DNA of 64,000 nt from NCBI GenBank assembly GCA_018222765.1, contig JAAEZT010000003.1, positions 1 to 64,000 on the forward strand. The letters are read 5' to 3'. Position numbers and translations under genes: made by a program. This document shows positions 1 through 7,827 of this stretch, piece by piece. The stretch comes from a bacterium (GTDB lineage: Bacteria; Verrucomicrobiota; Verrucomicrobiia; Verrucomicrobiales; Akkermansiaceae). The notes beneath the pieces are model-generated. The model had not been told where the DNA came from. It made no database searches and saw only the letters and a list, made by a program, of their open reading frames with translations. Position 1 is the first letter of the stretch, and each line of letters begins with the position of its first letter.

Positions 1-215
1 AGCGGCTGCCGGGGCAACCCTAATCATTTCAATTACTACGTCAATATTTTTGGAGAGAAAATTCGTCTCCATCATGAGTTTTTTTCCTAGTCCCTATACC
101 TAAGGGAAAAACTGGAGATCGAACGGGTCAAAGAGATGTAAAATTTTCTTATTTTTTGTTAGTAATTCTTAAATAACAAGGCGGTTGCTCCCAAATCACA
201 ATGAAACCGAGCGGT

Positions 216-1049
216 TCAAACCGATTCACTGATCGCCTCAATCATTCTCAATGCGTCTAAATTGTCTTTCACCGTGTGCACACGGTGAATCATCGCGCCT
301 CGCATTCGGCACGCCGCAGTTAATGCCGCAGTAGGAGCATCCCGATGCTTGAGTTCCTTCGAGTTCAAAAGAGCCCCAATGAATGATTTTCGGGACAAAC
401 CCATTAAGACAGGGCGCTCTTTCACACGCAGTTCCTCCACACGGCTCAAGAGGGTCAAATTATGTTCCAAGGTTTTCCCAAACCCAATACCAGGATCAAA
501 AACGATTCGAGCGGGAGCAATCCCGGCTCCAGTCAAGGTCTCGTATCGCTCGTGAAAAAAATCCTGCATCTCCGATACCACGTCTTCATAGCATGCCTCG
601 CTCTGCATCGTCTCGGGTGTTCCCTTCATGTGCATCACCACCACCCCGCAATCATTTCCGGCGCAAAACTCCAGCATCTTTGAATGAGTAAGACCGGTGA
701 CATCATTAACAATGCTGGCTCCCGCTTCCACCGCTCGAGCGGCCACTTCGGGCTTGCTGGTATCCACCGAGATGGCTATCGGCGATTGTCGTGCCAAGGC
801 TCCAATGACCGGCACGACTCTGGAAAGCTCTTCTTCGACCGAGACAGGCTTCGCGCCAGGCCTTGTCGACTCTCCACCGATATCGAGAATGTCGGCCCCC
901 TCATCGACCATGGACAATCCTTCTTTGATCGTTTGTTCCTGCGACGAAAAGCGGCCTCCATCGGAGAAAGAATCCGGAGTGACGTTGAGGATCGCCATCA
1001 ACAAAGACCTCGACGACAACTCCCACTGGTGCTGCCCTGCGACCCACAT
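216..1049 (-). CDS. folP: Dihydropteroate synthase
   Basis: Cytoplasmic folate enzyme that condenses 6-hydroxymethyl-dihydropterin diphosphate with p-aminobenzoate to 7,8-dihydropteroate. The TIM-barrel signatures are clear: ILNVTPDSFSDGG near the N-terminus and DIGGESTRPGA about 35 residues later, followed by the SVDT, NDV and DPGIGFGK segments expected of FolP. The ORF track opens at 1085, but the family normally starts with a short MW-x-x-G segment just before the first motif. That matches the internal ATG at 1049 (MWVAGQ) and leaves 75 bp instead of 39 bp to the divergent gene at 1125, so I prefer 1049. The product is 277 aa, a normal length. It is divergently transcribed from the next gene. 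Identity is very secure; only the start is uncertain. Confidence 0.96.
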   Translation of the reverse strand: MWVAGQHQWELSSRSLLMAILNVTPDSFSDGGRFSSQEQTIKEGLSMVDEGADILDIGGESTRPGAKPVSVEEELSRVVPVIGALARQSPIAISVDTSKPEVAARAVEAGASIVNDVTGLTHSKMLEFCAGNDCGVVVMHMKGTPETMQSEACYEDVVSEMQDFFHERYETLTGAGIAPARIVFDPGIGFGKTLEHNLTLLSRVEELRVKERPVLMGLSRKSFIGALLNSKELKHRDAPTAALTAACRMRGAMIHRVHTVKDNLDALRMIEAISESV

Positions 1050-1124
1050 TGATTCAGAACAACTTCCAAGATTGCACTCCCTCATAGAATTTCACACAGT
1101 CTCAATAACACCTATTAAATCACA

Positions 1125-1775
1125 ATGAAAAATCTTCTCATTTCCCAGCTCATCGCCGTCCTTGCGATCAGCTCTACCCTGCTCGGACAATCAAACAGCG
1201 ATCAGGATCTCTGGGAATCCAAAGGTCCCCACGTTCGCATCAAACGAAGCGATCAAGACGGCTCCTATGTCGTCTTCGAGCGCACTCCCGACGACCAAAA
1301 ACTCATTAAGACCACGCGTGACATCAATGATGTCATCAAGATGCGTGCGCTCTACTACCGAAACAAAAAGGGCTTCCTTACCTTGGGGCGCATCTTCGAC
1401 GGGCAGGGCAACCAGCTCTATCGGGTCCGCTACGGATACGACAAGACAACCGGACTGCTAGTGGCCGAGGACATGTTCGACGAGCGCGTAAAATTTCACT
1501 TTCCAGACAAAGTCGACCCCAAAGGGAACCTCGTAGAAATGCCCGTACGACGGATTTATTACTTTTACGATGCCGATGGCAACCAGAGTAAAGCCATTGC
1601 CCTCGTTCCGAACAAAGGAGCAAAAGCCGAGGATGTTTTTAAGGATAAGAAGAAAAAGTCAGAGCTGGATCATTTTCAGGAGGATAAGGGCTTTCAAATG
1701 AAAGATTCGACCCGACCCGACCTCAACAATCCCTTTGAGGAGGAGAAGAAAAAGAAGCTTCAAAACGAAGAATGA
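1125..1775 (+). CDS. Exported protein of unknown function
   Basis: A 216-aa protein not recognised as a named family. It has a short signal peptide (MKNLLISQLIAVLAISSTLLGQS) with likely cleavage after about residue 20, then a mixed soluble domain rich in short antiparallel-looking strands (YRVRYGYD, RRIYYFYDADGNQ) that resembles repeats of secreted Verrucomicrobia proteins reporting a value, such as YD-like strands. The C-terminal 45 residues are very charged (KDKKKKSE, EEEKKKKL) and probably disordered. The stop overlaps the start of the next gene by 4 bp (ATGA), so the two are translationally coupled and probably work together at the envelope. Its function is unknown. Confidence 0.8.
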   Translation: MKNLLISQLIAVLAISSTLLGQSNSDQDLWESKGPHVRIKRSDQDGSYVVFERTPDDQKLIKTTRDINDVIKMRALYYRNKKGFLTLGRIFDGQGNQLYRVRYGYDKTTGLLVAEDMFDERVKFHFPDKVDPKGNLVEMPVRRIYYFYDADGNQSKAIALVPNKGAKAEDVFKDKKKKSELDHFQEDKGFQMKDSTRPDLNNPFEEEKKKKLQNEE

Positions 1776-3022
1776 GTCCTGAACGTATTTTCCAATCTCT
1801 GTCCGCAGCAGGACTTATTGTGGGAGCCTGGCTCTACGGTGACTACTGGAAAAAAACAGGAGCCTCGCAATCAAGTGACGAAAGTATCACCGCGCTAAGA
1901 GCCCAAAACTCAGAGCTCACCCTCGAGAATGATGAGCTGAAAGGCGAGTTGGCCCAAGTTCGCTCGATGCTTGCTCAGGGACCTTTTCCAGTTCCCGAAG
2001 ATCTCATCGCTTACGTCGAAAAAGACCTAGGCATGGTTTTCCTCAAGGCTCCGAATGTGAAACGCGACTCTCCTGCAACTCTCAAAAATATCGCCGAGAA
2101 AAACCTCAAATTCACTCGCGGGGAAAGCGGATTGATGTTGGAAAACATCGCCTGGGAGCTTCTTGGATTCATTCCATCCGATCAAAATTTATTAGGCCAA
2201 TGGATTGCTATTGAAACCGAAGATACCCGCGGGATTTTCGATCTCACGAATGGTAAAATTCTCCTCTCTGAATCTTTCGACCCACAAAGTATTCCCGACT
2301 CAGCCATTCTGGCACGCCTGCTTGCAATGCAGCTGGCTTACCAAAACCATCCCCCTAAGGAGTGGACAACCCGCGACTCCTGGCAGGCCTGGGAAGCCAC
2401 CTTTCTGGGTGCTGCTGAAACAACCCGACAACGCTATCAGCGAAGTCGCTCCGTGACCGAGGGAGGCGTCACCTGGAAGGATCCCGAACAAGCGCGGGAC
2501 GACCTACTCAATCAACTTTCCGCTACGCTTCAAGGGTTTGCTAATTTCCCCTTCCTCGACGGACAGGACCACGCCTTGCATCACTACATTGATTCCCGAG
2601 AAGCCTATCGAAAGATGTTCCGGGAACCGGCCGAAACCACAGCGGAAATCATCCACCCTGAACGCCCTAAGCTTGAGTATACCAAGATATTCTTCGAGGA
2701 AAAATCCGGCCTTATCTTGGGAGAAGACAGCATCGGCGAACTTGGGTTACGGATTTGGCTGGAAGCATTTCTCGGCACACAACCTGCGAGCGACCTAGCC
2801 GAAAGCTGGCGGGGCGATCGATATCAACTGATTGAACAAAATGAAAAACCAATTCTGATTTGGCACTTGGAAATGGCCACCGCCAAATCCGCCGAGACTT
2901 TGGTTGCAGAAGTGCGCCGACTGATTACCCCCTCGATAAAAGAGACCCAGCCCAAGCGGAAGATCGAGATCACCTCTCAGGGCACCCGCGTTACTTTCAT
3001 CAATTCTCCACTCAACGAATGA
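1772..3022 (+). CDS. Membrane-anchored coiled-coil protein of unknown function
   Basis: A 416-aa protein with one hydrophobic N-terminal segment (about residues 8-24, SAAGLIVGAWLYGDYW) that would anchor it with the bulk outside. It is followed by a short coiled coil (residues about 38-66, ALRAQNSELTLENDELKGEL) and a long alpha-rich domain (about 70-415) that I do not recognise. There is no zinc-binding HExxH or other obvious catalytic signature. The gene overlaps the preceding exported protein by 4 bp and its own stop overlaps the acylphosphatase start by 4 bp, giving a three-gene transcription unit. The link to acylphosphatase could be simple gene packing rather than a shared function. Confidence 0.8.
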   Translation: MSPERIFQSLSAAGLIVGAWLYGDYWKKTGASQSSDESITALRAQNSELTLENDELKGELAQVRSMLAQGPFPVPEDLIAYVEKDLGMVFLKAPNVKRDSPATLKNIAEKNLKFTRGESGLMLENIAWELLGFIPSDQNLLGQWIAIETEDTRGIFDLTNGKILLSESFDPQSIPDSAILARLLAMQLAYQNHPPKEWTTRDSWQAWEATFLGAAETTRQRYQRSRSVTEGGVTWKDPEQARDDLLNQLSATLQGFANFPFLDGQDHALHHYIDSREAYRKMFREPAETTAEIIHPERPKLEYTKIFFEEKSGLILGEDSIGELGLRIWLEAFLGTQPASDLAESWRGDRYQLIEQNEKPILIWHLEMATAKSAETLVAEVRRLITPSIKETQPKRKIEITSQGTRVTFINSPLNE

Positions 3023-3294
3023 CAAGCAAAAGAGTCATCTTCCACGGTCGGGTTCAAGGCGTTGGATTCCGCTACGCCACAAAGCAACTCGCTCTTGGAT
3101 TCGATGTTGTCGGCACGGTGAAGAACCTCCCCGACCGAACCGTCCAACTTGAGGTGATGGGTGACCAAGAAGAGGTCGATGAATTCATCACCGAGATCAT
3201 CGAGGAATCTGATCTTGCCGGATTCATTAAAGGACACACGGTCTGGGACATTGATCCCATGGATAACTGCCGGGGCTTCACCATCTCCCACTGA
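3019..3294 (+). CDS. acyP: Acylphosphatase
   Basis: Small cytosolic enzyme that hydrolyses carboxyl-phosphate bonds in acyl phosphates. The 91-aa product has the full family signature: GRVQGVGFRYAT with the phosphate-binding Arg, and GTVKNLPDRTVQLEVMG with the catalytic Asn. The ORF track starts this frame at 2860, but those 53 extra codons lie inside the preceding gene and have no family resemblance. The ATG at 3019 overlaps the upstream stop as ATGA and gives a normal-length protein. It is the last gene of the plus-strand unit, and a strong hairpin follows at 3303-3331. Confidence 0.95.
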   Translation: MTSKRVIFHGRVQGVGFRYATKQLALGFDVVGTVKNLPDRTVQLEVMGDQEEVDEFITEIIEESDLAGFIKGHTVWDIDPMDNCRGFTISH

Positions 3295-3302
3295 GATCAC
3301 TC

Positions 3303-3331
3303 CATAAAAATGCCCGGTGCAACCACCGGGC
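3303..3331. terminator. Bidirectional intrinsic terminator
   Basis: An 8-bp perfect stem, GCCCGGTG-CAAC-CACCGGGC (3312-3331), lies between the convergent acylphosphatase and selenoprotein genes. Read on the minus strand it is followed directly by ATTTTTATG, so it should stop the selenoprotein transcript well; on the plus strand the T-tract is missing. Confidence 0.75.
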
Positions 3332-3359
3332 CGGATCATTCAGTCGAATTCGAGAACGT

Positions 3360-4064
3360 CTACTCGTCCCCGATCTTTTTCTTGATCAATTTCTGATCCT
3401 CTTCCGAAAGCTTTGAAATTGGGTAAGGGACAATCTTTCCATTCTTCTGCAAACGGAAGATAACTTTGTCGCCATCAATCTTGGTAACCGCGGCTACCAT
3501 CTTGACGCCCTCGGAATTTGTCCAAGTCCGCTGCTCAATGGCATCGCCCAAAGCTGCCAGTCCACCGGGGTTTTCTTTAACGACCTCTACATCCTTGAGA
3601 GCCTTTTTAACAACGTCCTTGAATTCCTCGCTTGCAGGATGACCTTTGAAGATAAGTTTCCCATCAGCACCAAAGGCCACGGCATGGGGAATCCCGGCAA
3701 TGGAGACCGGACCTTGCGCTCCTTTGGTCACCGTAAAAGCGGCATTGTTCTCTTCGATGATTTTCCCGATGGCTTGTTTACTACTGCCTTGAACTTCGGC
3801 GGCGATAATCTTGAGTCCCTTGCTACTATATTTTTTGTCCATCTCAACTAGATGGGGCATATGGCGTAAGCAGGGCCCTCATCCGATACCCCAGTATTCA
3901 ATGACTACCACCTGGCCTTTCAGCTTTTTGAGCTTGGCCTCCTCACCAAATAGCGTCTCACCAACGCTCCATTCAGTGAGGTCATGATCCGGCAGGTCAT
4001 CGGCCTGAGCAAAACTGCACGAGAGGCCCAATGCGATAATGACCCGCAGAAGATTGACATTCAT
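3360..4064 (-). CDS. Exported thioredoxin-fold selenoprotein (UGPC) with SHD1-like tail
   Basis: The ORF track gives two pieces, 3879-4064 and 3360-3860, separated by one in-frame TGA (3879-3881) and six sense codons. Read through, they make one 234-aa protein: signal peptide (1-21, ending SFAQA), a TlpA-like thioredoxin domain (about 30-165), and an SHD1-like domain (about 178-234: RTWTNSEGVKMVAAV... PISKLSEEDQ). The TGA is residue 62 in the context EYWGIG-U-GPCLRHMPHL, exactly where thioredoxins have the first Cys of CGPC. A cis-proline candidate follows (GIPHAV, about P126). A SECIS-like hairpin lies 29 nt after the UGA. No frameshift or other stop is present, and the sequence stays protein-like across the join. 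I infer a secreted thiol/selenol oxidoreductase with unknown partner. A plain nonsense mutation is the alternative, but its position and the hairpin argue against that. Confidence 0.88.
3839..3855 (-). promoter_or_regulatory. Bacterial SECIS-like hairpin of the UGPC selenoprotein
   Basis: In the mRNA the hairpin is CCAUCU-AGUUG-AGAUGG, a perfect 6-bp stem with a 5-nt loop whose second base is G. The loop begins 30 nt after the UGA (29 nt between), inside the roughly 16-37 nt range accepted for bacterial SECIS elements, which also usually need a G in the first two loop positions. It lies inside the coding sequence, as expected for SelB-dependent Sec insertion. Confidence 0.75.
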
Positions 4065-4098
4065 AGACCTTCCTTACCGCCGGACGACACTATTCCTA

Positions 4099-4614
4099 TC
4101 ACTCGGTCTTCGAGATTCTTCTTAAAGAGATCATTTTCAAAATCGCCCCCCAAAACACTCCCAATCCCCCAATCACAAATAGTCCGGGAAACCAAATTGA
4201 ATACCCTGGAGCCTTTGTTTCATGGTCGATCAACGCTTCAGATGGATCCCTCGGATTGACGAACGCCTCAACCGACTGCCCTGGCTTAAACCGATCAAGT
4301 TCTCCGGAAATTTTCGACGGCTCTTTGAAAAAGGGATTTTCCCGGCGCTTCAATCGCGTCCCCCGATAAAATTTCCCCTCGTATTGATACTCATACACCA
4401 GATCGTGACAAAATTCCTTGGAAACACTCGGGCCCAATTTGCGCTCCCCGATTTTCGACTCAATAATCTCCGCAGAAACTTTCTCCCACGACCGCGTTTC
4501 CCGGGCACTTAAGTACCCCTGCCCCAGCCAGACCACGAAAATTCCACCCATGATTGCCAGTAAAAGGCCAATGAGAGAGAGGTAAATCAATCCCCCATGT
4601 CGATGCTCCTTCAT
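4099..4614 (-). CDS. DUF3592-like membrane protein
   Basis: A 171-aa protein with two membrane segments: one near the N-terminus (GLIYLSLIGLLLAIMGGIFVVW) and one near the C-terminus (SIWFPGLFVIGGLGVFWGAILK). Between them is a soluble domain with the DUF3592 pattern: SWEKVSAEIIESKI, then VYEYQYEGKFYRGTRL, then a proline-containing PGQSVEAFVNPRDPSEALI. I place the start at 4614 (MKEHRHGG) rather than 4704, because the upstream 30 codons are Cys-rich and run over the divergent yqeY start region. The role is unknown; DUF3592 proteins are small membrane proteins without a settled function. The gene is 34 bp upstream of the selenoprotein in the same direction, so the two may share a transcript. Confidence 0.85.
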   Translation of the reverse strand: MKEHRHGGLIYLSLIGLLLAIMGGIFVVWLGQGYLSARETRSWEKVSAEIIESKIGERKLGPSVSKEFCHDLVYEYQYEGKFYRGTRLKRRENPFFKEPSKISGELDRFKPGQSVEAFVNPRDPSEALIDHETKAPGYSIWFPGLFVIGGLGVFWGAILKMISLRRISKTE

Positions 4615-4694
4615 GCGCGTTTGGTAACACATTCCACGCTTCCCGCAAGACTGGTGCTTGCACCCGGGCACGATTCCCGCCAGAACCTTTCCCC

Positions 4695-5150
4695 ATGAGC
4701 ACATTCGCCGCCCAAGTCATATCCGACCTCAAAGATGCCATGAAGGCCCGGGACACCGTTGCCCTGACCACTCTTCGTGCACTCAAAACTGCACTTACCA
4801 ACGCCGCCATCGAATCCGGAAATAAAGACAACGTCGTTTCCGACGCGGATGCTCTGGCCTTGGTTCGTAAGCAAATCAAACAGCGCAACGACTCGATCGA
4901 ACAATTTGAGAGCGCCGGGCGCGCCGAACTCGCAGAAAACGAAAAGGCAGAAATTGTAGTCCTTGAAAAATACCTCCCTGCCGCATTGAGCGCAGAAGAA
5001 GTCAGCGCCATCGTCGCCGATGCCATCAGCGAAACAGGAGCTTCGTCCCGCGCCGACATGGGAAAGGTCATGAAGGTCGTGCAAGAAAAAGTTGCTGGCA
5101 GAGCCGATGGCAAGGCGCTTTCGCAAGAAGTTATGAAGCACCTCTCATGA
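4695..5150 (+). CDS. yqeY: GatB/YqeY domain protein
   Basis: A 151-aa single-domain YqeY protein. The family is related to the tRNA-binding tail of GatB and is thought to act in tRNA or amidotransferase-linked processes, but the exact function of the stand-alone form is not settled. Typical segments are present: ISDLKDAMKARDTVALTTLRALKTAL, IKQRNDSIEQFESAGRAELAENEKAEI, LEKYLPAALSAEEV and ADMGKVMKVVQEKVAGRADGKALS. The length is normal. Its stop overlaps the start of ispD by 4 bp (ATGA), so the two are translationally coupled. The upstream region is divergent with the DUF3592 gene. Confidence 0.95.
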   Translation: MSTFAAQVISDLKDAMKARDTVALTTLRALKTALTNAAIESGNKDNVVSDADALALVRKQIKQRNDSIEQFESAGRAELAENEKAEIVVLEKYLPAALSAEEVSAIVADAISETGASSRADMGKVMKVVQEKVAGRADGKALSQEVMKHLS

Positions 5151-5788
5151 GCCGGGCTGCCATCATTGTCGCGTCGGGATCCAGCCGACGGATGGGCTTC
5201 GATAAGCTCGCCGCCTTGATTGATGGCAATCCCGTCCTCTGGCATAGCGTCCGAGCTTTCTCGAGCAACTCATCAATCACGCAGGTCGTCGTTGTGACGC
5301 CTCCGGAACGATTTGAATGGCTCTCTGATCTTGGAGGGAAACTCCACAGAGTCGATGGCGGAAAAGAGCGCTCGGATTCCGTCAACGCCGGCCTCGTCGC
5401 ACTCAATCCAGACATCACCCATGTCGCCATTCATGATGGTGCCCGCCCTTTGGTATCCCCTCAAAGCATTACTGCGACATTCGAAGCCGCCCAAAAAACC
5501 GGGGCTGCCGCCCTCGCCCGACGGGTCACCGAAACACTCAAGCGCTCATCTCCAGAGGGAGTTACCACCGAGTCTGTCTCCCGGGAAAACCTCTGGATCA
5601 TGGAGACTCCGCAAATATTCTCCCGCGCTCTTATCAAGCAGGCCTACCAAGAGGTCGCCAGCGGAGACGCGCAGATCACCGATGAAGTTTCCGCCCTCCA
5701 GCTCCTCGGCCAAGGCACTACTCTCGTTGAAAACGCACAGCCCAACCCAAAAATCACCGTGCAGGCGGATCTCGATGCCCTGCGCTAG
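5147..5788 (+). CDS. ispD: 2-C-methyl-D-erythritol 4-phosphate cytidylyltransferase
   Basis: Third enzyme of the MEP (non-mevalonate) isoprenoid pathway: MEP plus CTP gives CDP-methylerythritol and diphosphate. The 213-aa protein has the nucleotide-binding start IIVASGSSRRMGFDK, the VAIHDGARPLVS segment with the catalytic Asp, the RVTETLK segment and the C-terminal TDEVSALQ...NPKITVQADL pattern. The CTP-binding G-rich loop is slightly unusual: it reads ASGSSRRM where most family members have AAG-x-G-x-RM. The gene is coupled to yqeY by a 4-bp overlap. The window also has a polyprenyl synthetase (10.9 kb) and a carotenoid desaturase (61 kb), both consumers of this pathway. Confidence 0.95.
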   Translation: MSRAAIIVASGSSRRMGFDKLAALIDGNPVLWHSVRAFSSNSSITQVVVVTPPERFEWLSDLGGKLHRVDGGKERSDSVNAGLVALNPDITHVAIHDGARPLVSPQSITATFEAAQKTGAAALARRVTETLKRSSPEGVTTESVSRENLWIMETPQIFSRALIKQAYQEVASGDAQITDEVSALQLLGQGTTLVENAQPNPKITVQADLDALR

Positions 5789-5806
5789 GAGTAGGGGTTG
5801 GTCCCG

Positions 5807-5823
5807 AAAAAGCTGCTCTTTTT
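5807..5823 (+). terminator. Weak intrinsic terminator after ispD
   Basis: AAAAAG-CTGCT-CTTTTT, 18 bp after the ispD stop, is a short AT-rich hairpin ending in T5. It is in the right place but weak. Confidence 0.35.
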
Positions 5824-5971
5824 AAAAGAACGCCATCTCTCACCCATCCATGCTTCACAGGATAGATCATCCAAATCGGAACTCGCTCTCACCTTAAGCA
5901 TTCTGATTGCCGTAGTTGGGATAACCATTTTGTCATCTTTGGATCCGAAATGAAAATCCCCCTCTTCCTGA

Positions 5972-6610
5972 TCAGCAAAGACGTTTGAGAATCTCTTCAG
6001 GATTCCGATAGTCGATGAATCCATCGGCAACCTTTCCTCCGATGCCAATAAACTGCCATCCAAGATTTTCCGTGGCTTTCACATCCCAGACGGCGTCTCC
6101 AAAATAGACGATCTCGGAAAATACCCTCTCGTGTTTCTGCGACGCACGGTCCATGGCATGGAGCATGATGTGTTCCCGAACTACTGCATCGGACGAAGTC
6201 GCAAGTGGGATCCCCTCAACATCAATCCCCGCCATCTCCAACTTATAGCGAGCCGATAATTCATTCGCCCCTGTCGCCAGGGCTACTGCAAAGTCCTCCG
6301 AATCAACCAAGCTCTGAAAAAAATCCACGGCACCCGGAATTTCAGAAAATGCAGACACGGGATTCATCTTCAACAATTCGACGATCTTCTCATGCAAGGC
6401 CGTCATCTCGGCTCCGTTGATGGGCCGGTCGCGATATCGTTGGGAGACTTCCTGAGCGACTCCACTATCGGTGACGAACTGATACTTCTCCCAACAGGTA
6501 TCAAATTCCTCCACTCCCAACACGATCCGAAGCCCCTCCTCAAAGCAACGGCTATCCACCTCATTGGTCTGGGTCAGGGTCCCGTCGATATCAAAAACAA
6601 CAAGCTTCAT
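5972..6610 (-). CDS. HAD-superfamily hydrolase (phosphoglycolate phosphatase-like)
   Basis: A 212-aa HAD phosphatase. Motif I is VVFDIDGTLTQTNEVDS (nucleophile and acid/base Asp), motif II is the Thr/Ser in VALATGAN, and motif IV is VYFGDAVWDVKATENLG. A helical cap domain sits between motifs I and II, as in subfamily I members such as Gph or beta-phosphoglucomutase-like enzymes. Motif IV reads GDAVWD rather than GDxxxD with a second Asp at the first position, which is still compatible with Mg binding. The substrate cannot be named. The start overlaps the stop of the upstream vWA gene by 4 bp, so it is coupled to it. A second ORF overlaps its tail in another frame (5785-6063), with little coding support. 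Confidence 0.9.
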   Translation of the reverse strand: MKLVVFDIDGTLTQTNEVDSRCFEEGLRIVLGVEEFDTCWEKYQFVTDSGVAQEVSQRYRDRPINGAEMTALHEKIVELLKMNPVSAFSEIPGAVDFFQSLVDSEDFAVALATGANELSARYKLEMAGIDVEGIPLATSSDAVVREHIMLHAMDRASQKHERVFSEIVYFGDAVWDVKATENLGWQFIGIGGKVADGFIDYRNPEEILKRLC

Positions 6611-7689
6611 TCGTCGTCGTAATGCGAGCTGGTATATTTCTCAGCCAAACTCCCTCGAAGAAGCTTCCCTTCATAAACCATGCTGAATCTTCCCCCAGTC
6701 GCTTCGGCGACATCCATCAGTCGGGCCGCCGCCGATCCCGGGGTTTCGAAGGCGATCGTATCGATGGGAATACCACGGGGATTGATCTCCTTCATGTCGG
6801 AAATCACCATCCCGGCATCACGACCCAATCCGTCGGAAAGAAGGTAGACAATGTTTGGTTGGGGACTCGTGCCATGCAGAGCCATCATCAAGGGAGGATA
6901 CCAGTTGGTTCCACCATCAATCGGCATCGTGGCAATTTGCTTGGTGATGATACTCTTCGTATTGTCGTTTACGGGATACCATGGCACCGGAGGAGTTTTC
7001 AAAAGTCCGTTCCATCCGTTGATCCCGATATCCTCCTTCTTCGATGCCAGAGACCACCCGCCCGTTGAAAAGAAGACAATCGAAACGGACATGCCATTGG
7101 GGAGCGCGTTAATCGATCTGGTAAGCTCCTTCTTCAGTGCGGAAATCCTCGTTCCTCCTTTCTCTACCGAGTCATTCATCGACCCCGAGAAATCCACAAT
7201 ATAAACGACATTCTTTCCAGTGCGCCTTCCACCAAAAAAGGTCGCTCCACCTCCTCCGTCGCCATCTCCATCGCCGGTTCCAAATCCGGTGCCGAATGAC
7301 TCCTCTAATCCAAACAAGGAATCGGGAGAGGGCATCTCAGGAATGGGAACGGAAACCGGAGCCGTTTCGGTGGAAGCAATCACCCGGGCCATCGACGCGC
7401 TCGCTCCCGGCGGCTTGGGCTTGGCATTTTGTGCCAGCTCCTTCATTTCGATCTTGGGATCATCCTCTTCCGCCGGAGCATTGTAGGACACAATCGCGGG
7501 AACCTCGTTGCTGACGGGAAGCAGAGCTATCACCGCAAGAATTCCCAGAACGCAGAAAAATCCAATCAAGCCGGTTATGACCGATTGCAGGCTTTCCTTC
7601 CGCCGTTGATTGGCAACCGCCTGCCTCACCGCTACTTGGTTCGCCGCGATGTGGCTGTCATCGGCATCAGTGACAAAAATCTCTTTCAT
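6607..7689 (-). CDS. Membrane-anchored von Willebrand factor A domain protein
   Basis: A 360-aa protein with a cytoplasmic N-terminus (about 35 residues), one membrane segment (SVITGLIGFFCVLGILAVIALLP, about 38-60), a proline- and glycine-rich linker (GTGFGTGDGDGDGGGGAT), then a vWA domain (about 160-340). The MIDAS metal site is intact: VDFSGSMNDSV gives DxSxS, with the Thr in DGGTNWYPP and the Asp in LLSDGLGRDAG. The domain is probably periplasmic and binds another protein through a divalent metal. The layout resembles vWA proteins associated with TonB/ExbD-like or stress systems, but no partner of that type is seen here. It is the first gene of a two-gene unit with the HAD phosphatase. Confidence 0.88.
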   Translation of the reverse strand: MKEIFVTDADDSHIAANQVAVRQAVANQRRKESLQSVITGLIGFFCVLGILAVIALLPVSNEVPAIVSYNAPAEEDDPKIEMKELAQNAKPKPPGASASMARVIASTETAPVSVPIPEMPSPDSLFGLEESFGTGFGTGDGDGDGGGGATFFGGRRTGKNVVYIVDFSGSMNDSVEKGGTRISALKKELTRSINALPNGMSVSIVFFSTGGWSLASKKEDIGINGWNGLLKTPPVPWYPVNDNTKSIITKQIATMPIDGGTNWYPPLMMALHGTSPQPNIVYLLSDGLGRDAGMVISDMKEINPRGIPIDTIAFETPGSAAARLMDVAEATGGRFSMVYEGKLLRGSLAEKYTSSHYDDE

Positions 7690-7769
7690 GCGTGCTCAAT
7701 TAAACTACGCGGGTAAAACCACCATGGCCAGCTGATTTCGCAAGGGGAACCATTCCTTACCCGGAAAAA

Positions 7770-7804
7770 CAAAAAACCCCGCCGGCATCACACCTGACGG
7801 GGTT
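7770..7804 (-). terminator. Intrinsic terminator of the 756-aa lipoprotein gene
   Basis: On the minus strand AACCCCG TCAGGTGTGATGCCGG CGGGGTT is followed by TTTTG. The 7-bp stem plus T-tract lies 24 bp after the stop at 7828 and separates this gene from the vWA-HAD unit. Confidence 0.8.
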
Positions 7805-7827
7805 GAGATTGAATCGCAAACGAAACC

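Noticed and set aside
3360-4064. Reading the thioredoxin-like gene as a frameshifted pseudogene
   Set aside because: The two pieces are in the same frame, separated by one UGA only. The UGA falls on the redox residue, and the rest is intact with a SECIS-like hairpin.
4460-5245. 261-aa minus-strand ORF opposite yqeY
   Set aside because: It runs across yqeY, its ribosome site and part of ispD, is rich in Ser, Ala and Arg, and has no domain; the plus-strand genes are certain.
5972-5974. UGA stop after Cys at the end of the HAD gene as a further Sec codon
   Set aside because: The frame beyond it gives only a short low-quality peptide (SGRGGFSFRIQR) and then stops, with no conserved redox context.
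5785-6063. 92-aa minus-strand ORF overlapping the tail of the HAD gene
   Set aside because: It starts inside a solid gene in another frame, has no family or ribosome site, and its possible ATG at 6024 is also inside the HAD gene. A small real gene cannot be excluded but is not supported.
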